Positions 8,809 to 17,794 of a stretch of DNA of 64,000 nucleotides are shown piece by piece (within the stretch, counting starts at the first letter, position 1; each line of letters starts with the position of its first letter). Made by a program: the position numbers and the translations under genes. The notes under the pieces are model-generated. The model searched no databases. It was not told where the DNA came from and saw only the letters and a program-made list of their open reading frames with translations. Source of the DNA: Mariniphaga sp041687255 (lineage in GTDB: Bacteria; Bacteroidota; Bacteroidia; Bacteroidales; Prolixibacteraceae); NCBI GenBank assembly GCA_041687255.1, contig JAWLCL010000007.1, positions 165,825-229,824 on the forward strand, given 5' to 3'.

Positions 8809-9510
8809 TTACGATTTTTTTCGGGTTATAAACTCTCTGTAGCCGGTAAATCCTTCCATCAGCATGTCCTGAAGACCTTTACTTGTTATGGTACCTCCTG
8901 AGATGCCATCCACGCTGTGTTCTTCAGGTGCTTCCTGACCTACTTTTGTCACAATTACTGATACCAGCTCACCCGATTCGTTGAAAATTTCTTTGCCTTT
9001 GAAATTATCCTCGAACCACACTGTCGAAATTTCTGCACCAAGCCCGGGAGTTTCAGCCTGGTGGTCAAAATTGGCGCCATATATGGTGCTCATATCTTCA
9101 TTCAGAGATACAAACCCCCAGATAGGACCCCATAAGCCGGCACCACGCATTTCGAAAATATATTTTAAGCCATCTTCTGCCTGAAATTCAAAAACCGGCA
9201 GCAGCCTTTCTTCAATTGGTTTTGCCCGTTCATCACGCAATTCTATAGCAAAGGCATCGGCACCTTCCACACGTTCTCCCTGCGCATTCACTACATACTG
9301 GTTCTTAATACGTTCTGCATATATTTCTTCAGCATTGGCCGGAGTTGTCTGTACATTTACCGATGCCAGGATGTTCTGTTTCTTTTCAATTTCCACATTC
9401 TTGTTCTGCAGAGGTCTTAACGACATGGCTACAGTGGCCAGCAACGCAGCTACCAATACTACCATGACCACTGCGTAAAGGAATGTATATTTATTGCTAT
9501 TTCTGTCCAT
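8809..9510 (-). CDS. nqrC: Na+-translocating NADH:quinone oxidoreductase subunit C
   Basis: 233 residues. One N-terminal membrane helix (about 10-30) and a periplasmic FMN-binding domain. FMN is attached covalently by ApbE to a threonine in a D-x-x-S-G-A-T type motif; here the motif reads DGISGGTITS (201-210), so the acceptor should be T207, with Gly replacing the common Ala. The conserved YGANFDHQAETPGLGAEI block is present. It lies 17 bp after nqrB. Confidence 0.98.
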   Translation of the reverse strand: MDRNSNKYTFLYAVVMVVLVAALLATVAMSLRPLQNKNVEIEKKQNILASVNVQTTPANAEEIYAERIKNQYVVNAQGERVEGADAFAIELRDERAKPIEERLLPVFEFQAEDGLKYIFEMRGAGLWGPIWGFVSLNEDMSTIYGANFDHQAETPGLGAEISTVWFEDNFKGKEIFNESGELVSVIVTKVGQEAPEEHSVDGISGGTITSKGLQDMLMEGFTGYREFITRKKS

Positions 9511-9527
9511 TGTGTTTTATCTTTCTG

Positions 9528-10685
9528 TTAAGCTGAGATTTTAGCCCGTTTCATGCGGCGTTTAACATGTCCCTGCACCACATAATGATCAATAAGCGGA
9601 GCAAAAGTGTTCATCAATAATATGGCAAGCATCATGCCTTCCGGGAATGCAGGGTTTAAAACACGGATCAATATGGCCAGAATACCAATCATTAAGCCAT
9701 AAATCCATTTTCCCCTTTCAGTTTGTGCTGCTGATACCGGATCGGTTGCCATAAACACTGCGCCAAAAGCAAAACCACCCAGAATCATGTGATGCCAGAA
9801 TGGAATTGCCATATATGTATTTACAGCAAACAAGTTAAGAATTAGCCCCATTAACAGTCCGCCTGCAAATGTAGAGAGCATAATCTTCCAGTTTCCGATT
9901 CCGGTTACGATAAGTATCAATGCGCCAATCATAATGGCTACAAACGAAGTCTCACCGATGGAGCCGGGGATAAATCCAAAAAAAGCATCTGCAACAGTAT
10001 AGTCGACAGTTCCCGCCGCTAAATCACCCATAGGCGTTGCACCGGTAAAACCATCAATTGTAGTATCACCCTTATCAAGTGAAAACCATACATTGTTTCC
10101 CGACATCTGGGCGGGATAGGCAAAGAACAGGAAAGCCCTTGCTACAAGGGCCGGATTCCAGATGTTCATACCAGTACCGCCAAATACTTCCTTACCGAAA
10201 ATAACGGCAAAGGCAGTGGCTACACCAACCATCCACAGCGGGGTTTCTATTGGCATTATCAATGGGATGAGCATCCCTGAAACCAGAAAGCCTTCGTTGA
10301 TTTCATGACCGCGAATCTGTGCAAAGACAAATTCCAGTCCAAGTCCCACACCGTAGGAAACGATTACTACCGGTAACACTTTGATTAGTCCGTAAAGAAA
10401 AATGTCCCAAAAACCGGTTTGAGCCAGTTCCCCAATGGCGTAAAAATGCTGATATCCCACGTTATACATGCCAAAAAGCAAGGCGGGCACCAGCGCCAGA
10501 ACTACTATTGACATGGCCCGCTTCAAATCAATGTAATCGTGGATATGTGTGCCTGTTTTTGCTGTAGTATTGGGCACAAAGAGAAAGGTGAAAAAACCAT
10601 CGTGCACCGAATGAAGCCAGTGGTATTTGGCTCCTTTTTGCACATAAGGCTTTGTTCTTTCAAAAAAGTTTTTTAAGGATTCCAT
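9528..10685 (-). CDS. nqrB: Na+-translocating NADH:quinone oxidoreductase subunit B
   Basis: 385 residues with about ten membrane helices. This is the largest membrane subunit and holds covalent FMN, riboflavin and part of the Na+ path. The flavinylation motif DGFTGATPM (211-219) marks T217 as the FMN-bearing residue. The cytoplasmic N-terminus (about 1-55) has the usual HSVHDGFFTFLFVP segment. Second gene of the operon; the ApbE transferase needed for its flavin lies at 13710-14711. Confidence 0.98.
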   Translation of the reverse strand: MESLKNFFERTKPYVQKGAKYHWLHSVHDGFFTFLFVPNTTAKTGTHIHDYIDLKRAMSIVVLALVPALLFGMYNVGYQHFYAIGELAQTGFWDIFLYGLIKVLPVVIVSYGVGLGLEFVFAQIRGHEINEGFLVSGMLIPLIMPIETPLWMVGVATAFAVIFGKEVFGGTGMNIWNPALVARAFLFFAYPAQMSGNNVWFSLDKGDTTIDGFTGATPMGDLAAGTVDYTVADAFFGFIPGSIGETSFVAIMIGALILIVTGIGNWKIMLSTFAGGLLMGLILNLFAVNTYMAIPFWHHMILGGFAFGAVFMATDPVSAAQTERGKWIYGLMIGILAILIRVLNPAFPEGMMLAILLMNTFAPLIDHYVVQGHVKRRMKRAKISA

Positions 10686-10720
10686 CTGAATGCCAGTAAT
10701 TTAAATATTATTTGCAAAAA

Positions 10721-12067
10721 TTATCCAAGTTCTTTTATCATGGTATTTATTCCCTTGCGTAAAATGTCCTGAACTTTTGTTTTCGATGCACAAACATATT
10801 CACACAAAGCAAAATCTTCTTCAACAACTTCATAAATGCCAAGCTGTTCCATCTTATCGATATCGTTGGCTATTATGGCTTTTAGCAAAATAACCGGCAT
10901 AATATCCATAGGTACTACTTTCCGGTACTGATCGGTAAGCACAAATGCACGATCACCACCATGGAGATTTGCCGTCAGCACATATTCCTTTTTTGGAAAA
11001 AGTTTCGACAGGAATGCCTTTGTTGAACTGAATTTATTGACTCCGGGGTCTGCCCATCCCAACATTTCGTATTGGTCGCCTTCGGGTATTACTGTGATCT
11101 GTGAGTCATAAAACCCAATGTATTCCTGGTTTCTGATCTTTCTTCCGGTAAGCACATTGCCGCTGATGATTCGTTGTTTGTAATCAGCCTGCTTTAGCCG
11201 CTTGTCGGTAATTGCTGAAACCGGCACTCCCAGCACTGTCTGAAAATACTTTGGTTTCTCCGCTTCTGAACCTGTAAGTGCATAAACTTTGGTTAAATCA
11301 ACTTTGCCGGTTTCAAAAAGCCTGCCGATAAACAGCACGTCCTGAGGATTCACTGTCCATACAACTTCTCCTTTATTTATTGGTGAAATATGATGGATTT
11401 GCACCCCCACGTTTCCGGCCGGATGTGGGCCTGTAAAGCGAATAATATCGGCATTTTTTATGTTGGTGAATACCGACTTTTCACTTACCCCGAGATTGAC
11501 ATTTTTGCCTGAAAGTTTTGCCAATGCATCGATTCCGGTCTGAAAAGTTCCCAGCTGACCTTCAATAACAAAGTTATAATCGGGTGCGAGCGGTGAAGTA
11601 TCGAACGTGGAAACAAAAACTGCCTTCGGTTGCTCCTGGGGAGATGCAATTACTCCATACGGACGACGCCTGATGAATGGCCACAGCCCGCTTTTCAGCA
11701 ATTGATTCTTAATTTCTTCGGCCGGTAATTTTCCGGGATTGCCTTTTTTAAATTCCAGTGACCCTGCCTGAGGATCAACCTCGATGACAACTTCCAGAAT
11801 TCGGCGGCGTTCGCCTCTGTTTACCGATACCAGTTTACCTCCCACAGGAGCGGTAAACAGTACTTCCGGATGATACTTGTCGTAAAATAAAGCATCGCCG
11901 GCCTTAACTTCCTTACCCGGTTTAACGCTCATCTTGGGCGTGAGCCCCGGAAAATCACTGGGCTTTAATGCTACCATTGAAGGTGCAGGAAGGTTCTCAA
12001 GCACTTTTTCAGCGCCCCCCTTCAATTTGATATCAAGCCCTTTCCTTAACTTAATGACTTCTGACAT
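10721..12067 (-). CDS. nqrA: Na+-translocating NADH:quinone oxidoreductase subunit A
   Basis: 448 residues, soluble cytoplasmic subunit that binds quinone and docks on NqrB. The N-terminus (IKLRKGLDIKLKGGAEKVL) and the GKKVNLGV-like and TGPHPAGNVGVQIHHISPI segments are typical. First gene of the operon; the promoter lies 34-64 bases upstream. Confidence 0.98.
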   Translation of the reverse strand: MSEVIKLRKGLDIKLKGGAEKVLENLPAPSMVALKPSDFPGLTPKMSVKPGKEVKAGDALFYDKYHPEVLFTAPVGGKLVSVNRGERRRILEVVIEVDPQAGSLEFKKGNPGKLPAEEIKNQLLKSGLWPFIRRRPYGVIASPQEQPKAVFVSTFDTSPLAPDYNFVIEGQLGTFQTGIDALAKLSGKNVNLGVSEKSVFTNIKNADIIRFTGPHPAGNVGVQIHHISPINKGEVVWTVNPQDVLFIGRLFETGKVDLTKVYALTGSEAEKPKYFQTVLGVPVSAITDKRLKQADYKQRIISGNVLTGRKIRNQEYIGFYDSQITVIPEGDQYEMLGWADPGVNKFSSTKAFLSKLFPKKEYVLTANLHGGDRAFVLTDQYRKVVPMDIMPVILLKAIIANDIDKMEQLGIYEVVEEDFALCEYVCASKTKVQDILRKGINTMIKELG

Positions 12068-12100
12068 TTTATCAAGAATAGTATTGTTTTTTCAGGGTGA

Positions 12101-12131
12101 CAAAAGTAAATAATAAATTCACTTTTCACAA
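12101..12131 (-). promoter_or_regulatory. Promoter of nqrABCDEF
   Basis: On the minus strand, TTG (12131-12129), 20 bases, TACTTTTG (12108-12101). An excellent match to the Bacteroidota primary promoter, placed just before nqrA. Confidence 0.7.
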
Positions 12132-12183
12132 CGTTAACTCATGAAAAATGAAAGGTTCAAAATATGCAAATATGTAGATGCTT

Positions 12184-12213
12184 TTTGTGTTTAGTTAGAA
12201 TTAAGTAACTTTG
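12184..12213 (+). promoter_or_regulatory. Promoter of the T9SS plug gene
   Basis: TTTG (12184-12187), 18 bases, TAACTTTG (12206-12213). Transcription would begin near 12220, which supports the ATG at 12247 over the upstream TTG at 12211 as the translation start. Confidence 0.55.
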
Positions 12214-12246
12214 ATACATCTTTGTATTTTCTTATTAAGTATATTA

Positions 12247-13542
12247 ATGAAAATAAAACATTTAGTTACGATAGTTGTTTTGGTGTTTTCTTTTTTTATC
12301 TCCGGTGCCCAAACCGGTGAAGGAAACTTTTACTATGAGAACGCAGTCTATAATGAAGATATAAAAACTGTTCTGATGTATCGTGAGGGTTTTCAGCTTT
12401 CCAATCCAATTTGGGAAATGGGTGAGGAGGTACCCCTGGTTTTTAAGTTTGATGACTTGTCGGGCGAAGTAAAAGATTACCACTATACAATTGTTCATTG
12501 CGATGCCGACTGGAACGAAAGCTTTCTTCTTCAAAGCGATTATCTTGAAGGGTTTTTCGACAACCCGTTAAACGATTACGCCTACTCATTCAATACAAGT
12601 TTCAACTACGTAAATTATCAGCTTTACCTGCCCAATGAGAATGTAACATTTAAGCTGTCGGGTAATTATGCACTGGTGGTTTATGAGGGTACCGACAAGG
12701 AAAATATAGTGTTAACCAAACGGTTTTACGTTATGGAGCCGCTGGTAGATATAGAAGGCGTTGTGCGAAGAGCTACTCTCGATGCTTTTAAAGGGGAAAA
12801 TCAGGAGGTGGATTTTACTGTTTTTCATGATAAGATTGACATTATTGATCCCCGGCAAGAAGTGAAGGTAGTTATTCAGCAAAACACCCGTTGGGACAAT
12901 GCCAAAAAAAATCTCAAGCCACTTTTTATACGTGACGGTTCGCTTGTATATGATTACAACAGGGAAAATGTATTTGCTGCAGGAAATGAATTCCGCTATT
13001 TTGATAACCGTTCCAACAGGGTCAATGGCGAAAGTGTAATGTCAACAGAGTTTCATCGGCCATACTACCATAAAACTCTAATGCCTGACGAAGTACGGGT
13101 AAACCGCCCATTCTTTCCCTATGAAGAGATGAATGGTGATTATGCAGTTGAAAGCCAGGATCGGGAAGTGGAGGATTGTGATACCGAATGCGACTACACC
13201 TTTATTCATTTTACCTTGCCTCTTGAATCGATTTTGCTTGGAGGAACAGTCAATGTTTTTGGCGCTCTGAATAACTGGAATGCAAATAAGAGCAACGAAA
13301 TGACCTGGAATTTCGAAACCGGTGCCTATGAGTTAACCATGCTGCTGAAACAGGGCTACTACAATTATATTTATGTGTACGTTCCGCAAGGAGCTGAGAT
13401 GGCTGACCACACTGCCCTGGAAGGCAGTTTCTGGGAAACCGAAAACGACTATCAGATATTTGTTTATTACAGGGAACTTGCCAGCCGCTTCGACCGCCTG
13501 ATTGGTTACACGCAGCTTAATTCAAGGATAAATACCTATTAA
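12247..13542 (+). CDS. Type IX secretion system plug protein (DUF5103)
   Basis: 431 residues from the ATG at 12247, which begins the signal peptide MKIKHLVTIVVLVFSFFISG; an upstream TTG (12211) is rejected. The conserved DUF5103 features are the N-terminal YxNAVYNEDIKTVLMYREG, YHYTIVHCDADWNES, and a C-terminal GALNNW/YNYIYVYVP immunoglobulin-like part. In Flavobacterium the Plug protein closes the periplasmic end of the giant SprA translocon when no PorV-cargo complex is bound. Its presence, with the T9SS-sorted protease at 27.7 kb, shows that the organism uses T9SS. Confidence 0.85.
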   Translation: MKIKHLVTIVVLVFSFFISGAQTGEGNFYYENAVYNEDIKTVLMYREGFQLSNPIWEMGEEVPLVFKFDDLSGEVKDYHYTIVHCDADWNESFLLQSDYLEGFFDNPLNDYAYSFNTSFNYVNYQLYLPNENVTFKLSGNYALVVYEGTDKENIVLTKRFYVMEPLVDIEGVVRRATLDAFKGENQEVDFTVFHDKIDIIDPRQEVKVVIQQNTRWDNAKKNLKPLFIRDGSLVYDYNRENVFAAGNEFRYFDNRSNRVNGESVMSTEFHRPYYHKTLMPDEVRVNRPFFPYEEMNGDYAVESQDREVEDCDTECDYTFIHFTLPLESILLGGTVNVFGALNNWNANKSNEMTWNFETGAYELTMLLKQGYYNYIYVYVPQGAEMADHTALEGSFWETENDYQIFVYYRELASRFDRLIGYTQLNSRINTY

Positions 13543-13569
13543 AAGTAACTGTTGGGGCGTCTTGGAAGG

Positions 13570-13592
13570 AAGATCTTTGACTTGCAAAGTCA
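13570..13592. repeat. Perfect 9-bp hairpin between plug and apbE
   Basis: CTTTGACTT and AAGTCAAAG pair around GCA. No T-run follows, so a terminator role is not supported. Confidence 0.4.
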
Positions 13593-13709
13593 AAGTCCCG
13601 CGGCCGGCAGTAAAATGAAGCTATTTAAATTTCAAATTGACTTTAGACATAAAAATGAAATCTTCTGAATCATTTTTCTAATTTTGGCCACCGGATTAAC
13701 AGTACAACA

Positions 13710-14711
13710 ATGAAACTCCGATTAATTTTTATCTTGCTTTTGGGACTTGGTATGCAAATGTGCAGCAAACCTGCAGCATATCTGTATAACGAAGGCTTTG
13801 TATATGGCACCATATATCATGTTGTTTATGAGCATCCGGAGGGGAAAGACCTGCACGATGAGATCAAAGAAGAGCTCAATCGTTACAACAAGATTTTTTC
13901 TACATACGATTCCACATCAGTAATATCAAAAGTTAACAACAATAAGCCTGTTAAGCTTCCTGATCTGTTTGTGGAATGCTTTCAGCGGTCGATGGAGATT
14001 TCTGAAATTACCGGTGGAGCTTTCGACATTACAGCAGGACCAATGGTAAATGCCTGGGGTTTTGGACCTGAAAAAAGAAGCAGGATGTCTCCTGAGAAAA
14101 TTGACAGTCTAAAGGAAATAACCGGTTATCAAAAGGTAAGACTTCAGGATGGTATGATTATTAAAGAAAATCCTCACATGAAGCTCGATATGAGTGCAGT
14201 GGCAAAAGGGTTTACCTGCGATTTGATTGGCCGGTTTCTTGCGGAAAAAGGCTGTGAAAATTACATGGTGGAAATCGGAGGGGAAGTGGTTGCAAAGGGA
14301 ATAAATGAAAAGGGACGTATATGGAGCATTGGCATCAGCAAGCCTGAAGAATCGGCATTTTTTGCCTCCAGTGACATCCAGGCAGTGGTAAAGCTTCCTG
14401 AAAATGCCCTGGCTACTTCAGGAAACTATCGCAACTTTTATATCGAAGATGGTATTAGATATGCACATACCATAGATCCTAAAACCGGATATCCCGTTCA
14501 GCACAGCCTGCTAAGCTCTACTGTTCTGGCTGATAATTGCATGGATGCCGATGCCTTTGCAACAGCATTTATGGTTTTAGGACTTGAACGCTCAATTGAA
14601 ATTGCCGATAATTACCCTTCATTAAAAGTATACTTTATTTATTCCGGTGAAGGAGAAGAAAATAGGGTATATTTGTCGGAGGGGTTTAAAGAACACCTCC
14701 CTGAAGAATAA
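13710..14711 (+). CDS. apbE: FAD:protein FMN transferase
   Basis: 333 residues, exported lipoprotein (MKLRLIFILLLGLGMQMC; lipid on C18). ApbE transfers FMN from FAD to threonine of target proteins, here most obviously NqrB T217 and NqrC T207. Seen: YGTIYHVVYE near the N-terminus, LDMSAVAKGFTCDLIG (FAD-binding), MVEIGGEVVAKG, and the Mg-site segment DADAFATAFMVLG. The gene lies 1.6 kb from nqrA on the opposite strand, consistent with joint evolution though not one operon. Confidence 0.95.
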   Translation: MKLRLIFILLLGLGMQMCSKPAAYLYNEGFVYGTIYHVVYEHPEGKDLHDEIKEELNRYNKIFSTYDSTSVISKVNNNKPVKLPDLFVECFQRSMEISEITGGAFDITAGPMVNAWGFGPEKRSRMSPEKIDSLKEITGYQKVRLQDGMIIKENPHMKLDMSAVAKGFTCDLIGRFLAEKGCENYMVEIGGEVVAKGINEKGRIWSIGISKPEESAFFASSDIQAVVKLPENALATSGNYRNFYIEDGIRYAHTIDPKTGYPVQHSLLSSTVLADNCMDADAFATAFMVLGLERSIEIADNYPSLKVYFIYSGEGEENRVYLSEGFKEHLPEE

Positions 14712-14724
14712 ACAATCCATCTGT

Positions 14725-14967
14725 TTAGTGCTTGTCAACACCAACAAACCGGATATTTTTGAAATCAACTTTACGGGCTAATTCTGCCTGCTCGATCTTA
14801 TCCTGTGTTTTGGCACATGGAATCCCCTGTCTTTTCAGGTAAGAATTTCCGCCAACATGAGTGTTTGGAAATTTTCCTCCCTTTTTAAATAATATTTGAA
14901 GGGCAAGTCCTGCGAATGCTATCGCAACCAAAGTAACTGCGAGTAATATAATGACAATAAATTCCAT
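14725..14967 (-). CDS. Small one-helix membrane protein, possible NqrM-like maturation factor
   Basis: 80 residues. One N-terminal membrane helix (residues 3-26, IVIILLAVTLVAIAFAGLAL), then a basic cytoplasmic part with GKFPNTHVGGNSYLKRQG, a single cysteine (IPCAKTQD, C51) and a charged tail. It ends 13 bp from the end of apbE, convergent, and has its own promoter. Gammaproteobacterial NqrM, which helps insert iron into the Na+-NQR, is also a short one-helix protein with functionally important cysteine. Sequence similarity to NqrM is not something I can show; the idea rests on size, topology, cysteine and location. It could instead be an unrelated small membrane protein. Confidence 0.75.
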   Translation of the reverse strand: MEFIVIILLAVTLVAIAFAGLALQILFKKGGKFPNTHVGGNSYLKRQGIPCAKTQDKIEQAELARKVDFKNIRFVGVDKH

Positions 14968-14990
14968 TTTTTTATTCTTTATTCAGACAA

Positions 14991-15022
14991 CAAAATTACA
15001 TCTTTCCATTTAATCTTATCAA
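14991..15022 (-). promoter_or_regulatory. Promoter of the small membrane protein gene
   Basis: On the minus strand, TTG (15022-15020), 21 bases, TAATTTTG (14998-14991); start codon 24 bases further on. Supports this 80-codon frame as a real gene. Confidence 0.6.
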
Positions 15023-15133
15023 AAAATGTACCCTGTTTGTCGTTTATTTAATAAAGTTGGTCTAAAATATTCACAGGAATACTTTCAATGCGCGGGTTTT
15101 TATTAATTTTAATCAAACTTTTAGTTACAGGTT

Positions 15134-15511
15134 ATGGAAAAACATATCAATATTGTAGCCGCTCTTCACATAGCATTAAGCATTTTGGGAATTATTGCCG
15201 GGGTTTCCATGTTTTTTATATTAAATCTTATTGGTGATTTTTCACAGGATCGCGAGGCACAGTTCATTTTGTCGATTATTGCCCGTGTGATGGTTGGATT
15301 CCTGGTATTCCTGAGTATACCGGGTCTTATTGCCGGCATCGGGTTGTTCAAAAGGAAAGAATGGGCACGGATTCTGACCCTTATAATATCGGTTATATCA
15401 TTGTTGAACTTTCCATTGGGAACTGCTGTTGGAGTATATTCAATATGGGCGCTTGTGCAGCCCGAGGTTGTGGACCATTTTAAAATGCAAAACAGTGGCA
15501 GTTCAGTTTGA
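15134..15511 (+). CDS. Small four-helix membrane protein of unknown function
   Basis: 125 residues, hydrophobic, with about four membrane helices (residues 5-33, 45-71, 78-98 and 98-115, the last two close together) and a short basic loop FKRKEWARI between helices 2 and 3. Similar small proteins are common in Bacteroidota but no function is known to me. Its last 17 bases overlap the acylphosphatase frame, so the two are probably co-translated. Confidence 0.75.
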   Translation: MEKHINIVAALHIALSILGIIAGVSMFFILNLIGDFSQDREAQFILSIIARVMVGFLVFLSIPGLIAGIGLFKRKEWARILTLIISVISLLNFPLGTAVGVYSIWALVQPEVVDHFKMQNSGSSV

Positions 15512-15770
15512 AATTAAAATAACCGGAAGGGTTCAGGGGGTCGGATTTCGGTATTTTGTGCAGAAAAAAGCAGAAGAGTCGAACATTAATGGCTGGGTAA
15601 AGAACATGCCCGATGGCAGTGTAGTGGTTATGGCACAAGGGGATGAAACCGACATGAATGCTTTTATCGATTACCTGCGAATCGGCCCAACCATGGCTAA
15701 GGTGCATCATGTTTCCAAAAACAAAATGCCCGAACTTGAGCAGTTCAGCAGTTTCCAGGTGAAGTATTAA
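15495..15770 (+). CDS. acyP: Acylphosphatase
   Basis: About 91 residues. Hydrolyses carboxyl-phosphate bonds such as acetyl or 1,3-bisphosphoglyceryl phosphate. The family signature is complete: GRVQGVGFRYFV with the phosphate-binding Arg, and INGWVKNMPDGSVVV with the catalytic Asn. No ATG exists at the right place; the ATG at 15429 would add an unrelated N-terminus and overlap the previous gene by 83 bases. I choose GTG at 15495, giving a normal length and a 17-base overlap with the upstream membrane-protein gene, which suggests translational coupling. Confidence 0.9.
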   Translation: MAVQFEIKITGRVQGVGFRYFVQKKAEESNINGWVKNMPDGSVVVMAQGDETDMNAFIDYLRIGPTMAKVHHVSKNKMPELEQFSSFQVKY

Positions 15771-15812
15771 TTTCGCTTTTTCGTAGTGGAACACATCATT
15801 AGAGCTTCTTCT

Positions 15813-15820
15813 TACCTTTG
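15813..15820 (+). promoter_or_regulatory. -7 element before the decarboxylase gene
   Basis: TACCTTTG matches the Bacteroidota -7 motif and lies 43 bases before the start codon. No TTG is found at the right distance upstream, so it is a weak assignment. Confidence 0.35.
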
Positions 15821-15862
15821 ACCGGGCAGTAAACTGTAGAAAAATTTAAAAGAAATCAGAAA

Positions 15863-17299
15863 ATGACAAACTATCACCTCACTCCTGAACAGTTCAGGGA
15901 GCAAGGCAAAAAGCTTATTGACTGGATTGCCGATTACTATGAGAATATAGAACAATTTCCTGTTCTGGCCCAGGTGAAACCCGGAGAAATAAAAGCTTCG
16001 CTGCCTGAAGACCCACCGCAAAAAGGCGAACCTTTTGATGCTGTAATGTACGACCTGAATGAAAAGATTATGCGTGGCATTACACATTGGCAGTCTCCCA
16101 ATTTTTTTGCCTATTTTCCGTCAAATACATCCTTCCCTTCTATAATGGGCGATTTGGTTTCTTCAGGATTGGGTGTGCAGGGGATGATTTGGGCAACCAG
16201 CCCTGCCGCCACAGAACTCGAGACCCTGGTGGTTGACTGGCTGGCCAGAATGATGGAGCTTCCTGAACAATTTCATTCCTCTTCAGCAGGTGGCGGGGTC
16301 ATTCAGGATACTGCTTCTACATCGGCATTAACTGCTGTTATTGCTGCCAGAGAACGGGCAACAAAACTGGAATCAAACCAAAAAGGAGTAAAGCAAAATC
16401 TTATAGCTTATGTTTCTTCACAGACGCATTCATCATTGGAAAAAGCCGTCAAAATGGCCGGAATTGGAAGTGACAACCTTCGGATAATTGAAGTTGATGA
16501 ACAATTTGCAATGAAGCCTGAAGTACTGGAACAACAGATAAAAGAAGATAAAGCAAACGGTTTTCTGCCTTTTTTTGTTTGTGCTACGTTGGGAACTACT
16601 TCTTCAAATGCTATGGATCCCCTGCGAAAGATTGGAGAAATCTGCCGCAATAATAATTTATGGCTTCATGTTGATGCTGCCATGGCGGGAACGGCCATGC
16701 TTTGCCCTGAATACCGGCATTTTATGGACGGTGTGGAGCTGTCCGACAGTTTTTCGTTTAATCCGCATAAATGGATGTTCACCAATTTCGATTGCGATGT
16801 TTTTTGGGTGGCAGACCGTAGGGAACTGATTAATACCTTTTCAATATTACCGGAATACTTAAGGAATAAAGCAACCGAATCGGGCGAAGTGTTTGACTAT
16901 CGCGACTGGCATGTGCAGTTAGGCAGGCGCTTCCGTGCCTTAAAGCTGTGGTTTGTTATCCGGCATTATGGAGTGGAAGGTTTACAGTTTCACGTGCGTA
17001 AACATGTAAAGCTGGCACAGCAGTTTGCCCAATGGGTGGAAACCTCAAAAGAGTTTGAACTGGTGGTAAAACCTCCTCTTAACCTGGTATGTTTTCGCTA
17101 TGTAGGAGACGATGATTTTAACCTGATGCTGATGAATAGAGTAAATGAATCAGGCAAAGCTTTTTTTACACACACCAAACTGAACGATCGAATCGTTTTA
17201 CGCATGAGCATTGGTCAGACACATACCGAAGAAAAGCATGTGAAGCAGACCTGGGACCTGATTCAAAAAACTGCTGCTGAATTAAACAGGGAGGTATGA
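15863..17299 (+). CDS. PLP-dependent aromatic-L-amino-acid decarboxylase (group II)
   Basis: 478 residues, the usual length for DOPA/tyrosine/tryptophan decarboxylases. Seen: N-terminal YHLTPEQFREQGKKLIDWIADYYENI, cofactor-stacking histidine in SSQTHSSLEKA, PLP-binding aspartate in HVDAAMAG, and the Schiff-base lysine K303 in SFNPHKWMFTNFDC. The product would be an aromatic amine (tyramine, tryptamine, phenethylamine or dopamine); the exact substrate cannot be read from sequence. It stands alone without a linked amine/amino-acid antiporter, so an acid-resistance role is not supported. Confidence 0.93.
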   Translation: MTNYHLTPEQFREQGKKLIDWIADYYENIEQFPVLAQVKPGEIKASLPEDPPQKGEPFDAVMYDLNEKIMRGITHWQSPNFFAYFPSNTSFPSIMGDLVSSGLGVQGMIWATSPAATELETLVVDWLARMMELPEQFHSSSAGGGVIQDTASTSALTAVIAARERATKLESNQKGVKQNLIAYVSSQTHSSLEKAVKMAGIGSDNLRIIEVDEQFAMKPEVLEQQIKEDKANGFLPFFVCATLGTTSSNAMDPLRKIGEICRNNNLWLHVDAAMAGTAMLCPEYRHFMDGVELSDSFSFNPHKWMFTNFDCDVFWVADRRELINTFSILPEYLRNKATESGEVFDYRDWHVQLGRRFRALKLWFVIRHYGVEGLQFHVRKHVKLAQQFAQWVETSKEFELVVKPPLNLVCFRYVGDDDFNLMLMNRVNESGKAFFTHTKLNDRIVLRMSIGQTHTEEKHVKQTWDLIQKTAAELNREV

Positions 17300-17315
17300 A
17301 AACAGAATAATATTG

Positions 17316-17370
17316 CACAGAGCATAGAGCATGGAGCATGGAGCATGGAGCACAGAGCCTGGAGCATAGC
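17316..17370. repeat. Short tandem repeat, unit about 7 bp (GGAGCAT / AGAGCAT)
   Basis: About seven imperfect copies in a row, three of them identical GGAGCAT units. Repeats of this kind recur in intergenic DNA of environmental Bacteroidota. Confidence 0.7.
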
Positions 17371-17587
17371 ATTTATACTGAGGGATTGAAGTCACAAAAC
17401 AACTTCTCCCTCCTGACCTTTTTTCCATGCATCTTCTTGCAGTTCAAGGTTCCGGATTCAAAGTTTCCTGGCTACAGGCAGGCAGGCGGGTTCCCAGCCC
17501 CCGAGAGTCGGATTTTCCCAAATCCGACACTTTCCCTTTGTAAACCTTTCGGTTTAATCTCTCCTAATAACCAGTGACAGTTATTAT

Positions 17588-17669
17588 CAACCTTATTTTT
17601 CTTAACTTTATTTTCCTAAACCAATCTCAGTAGCAGGCCTTCCCCTCAAAATCCCTGTCGATGAGCAGG
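17588..17669 (+). repeat. Diverged 82-bp direct repeat, copy 1
   Basis: Begins CAACCTTATTTTTCTTAA and ends GATGAGCAGG; aligns with copy 2 over its full length, both ends sharing CTCAAAATCCC and TGAGCAGG. Separation of the copies is 207 bp from start to start. Confidence 0.75.
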
Positions 17670-17717
17670 AAAATTTTGCCTTAAGAATAACAGTTTCATG
17701 TTCAAAGTTCCGAATTC

Positions 17718-17752
17718 CAGGGTTCGGGGTTCCAGGTTCGGGGTTCCAGGGT
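17718..17752 (+). repeat. Tandem repeat GTTCGGGGTTCCAG
   Basis: Two to two-and-a-half copies of a 14-15 base unit sit between the 82-bp repeats. Confidence 0.55.
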
Positions 17753-17794
17753 CCGAATTCCAGATTCCGGGGCCCCTGCTGCAGGAGTCGAATA

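Noticed and set aside
17338..17577. 79-codon open frame after the decarboxylase gene
   Set aside because: Its translation is of the GGAGCAT tandem repeat and other low-complexity DNA; no ribosome site and no domain.
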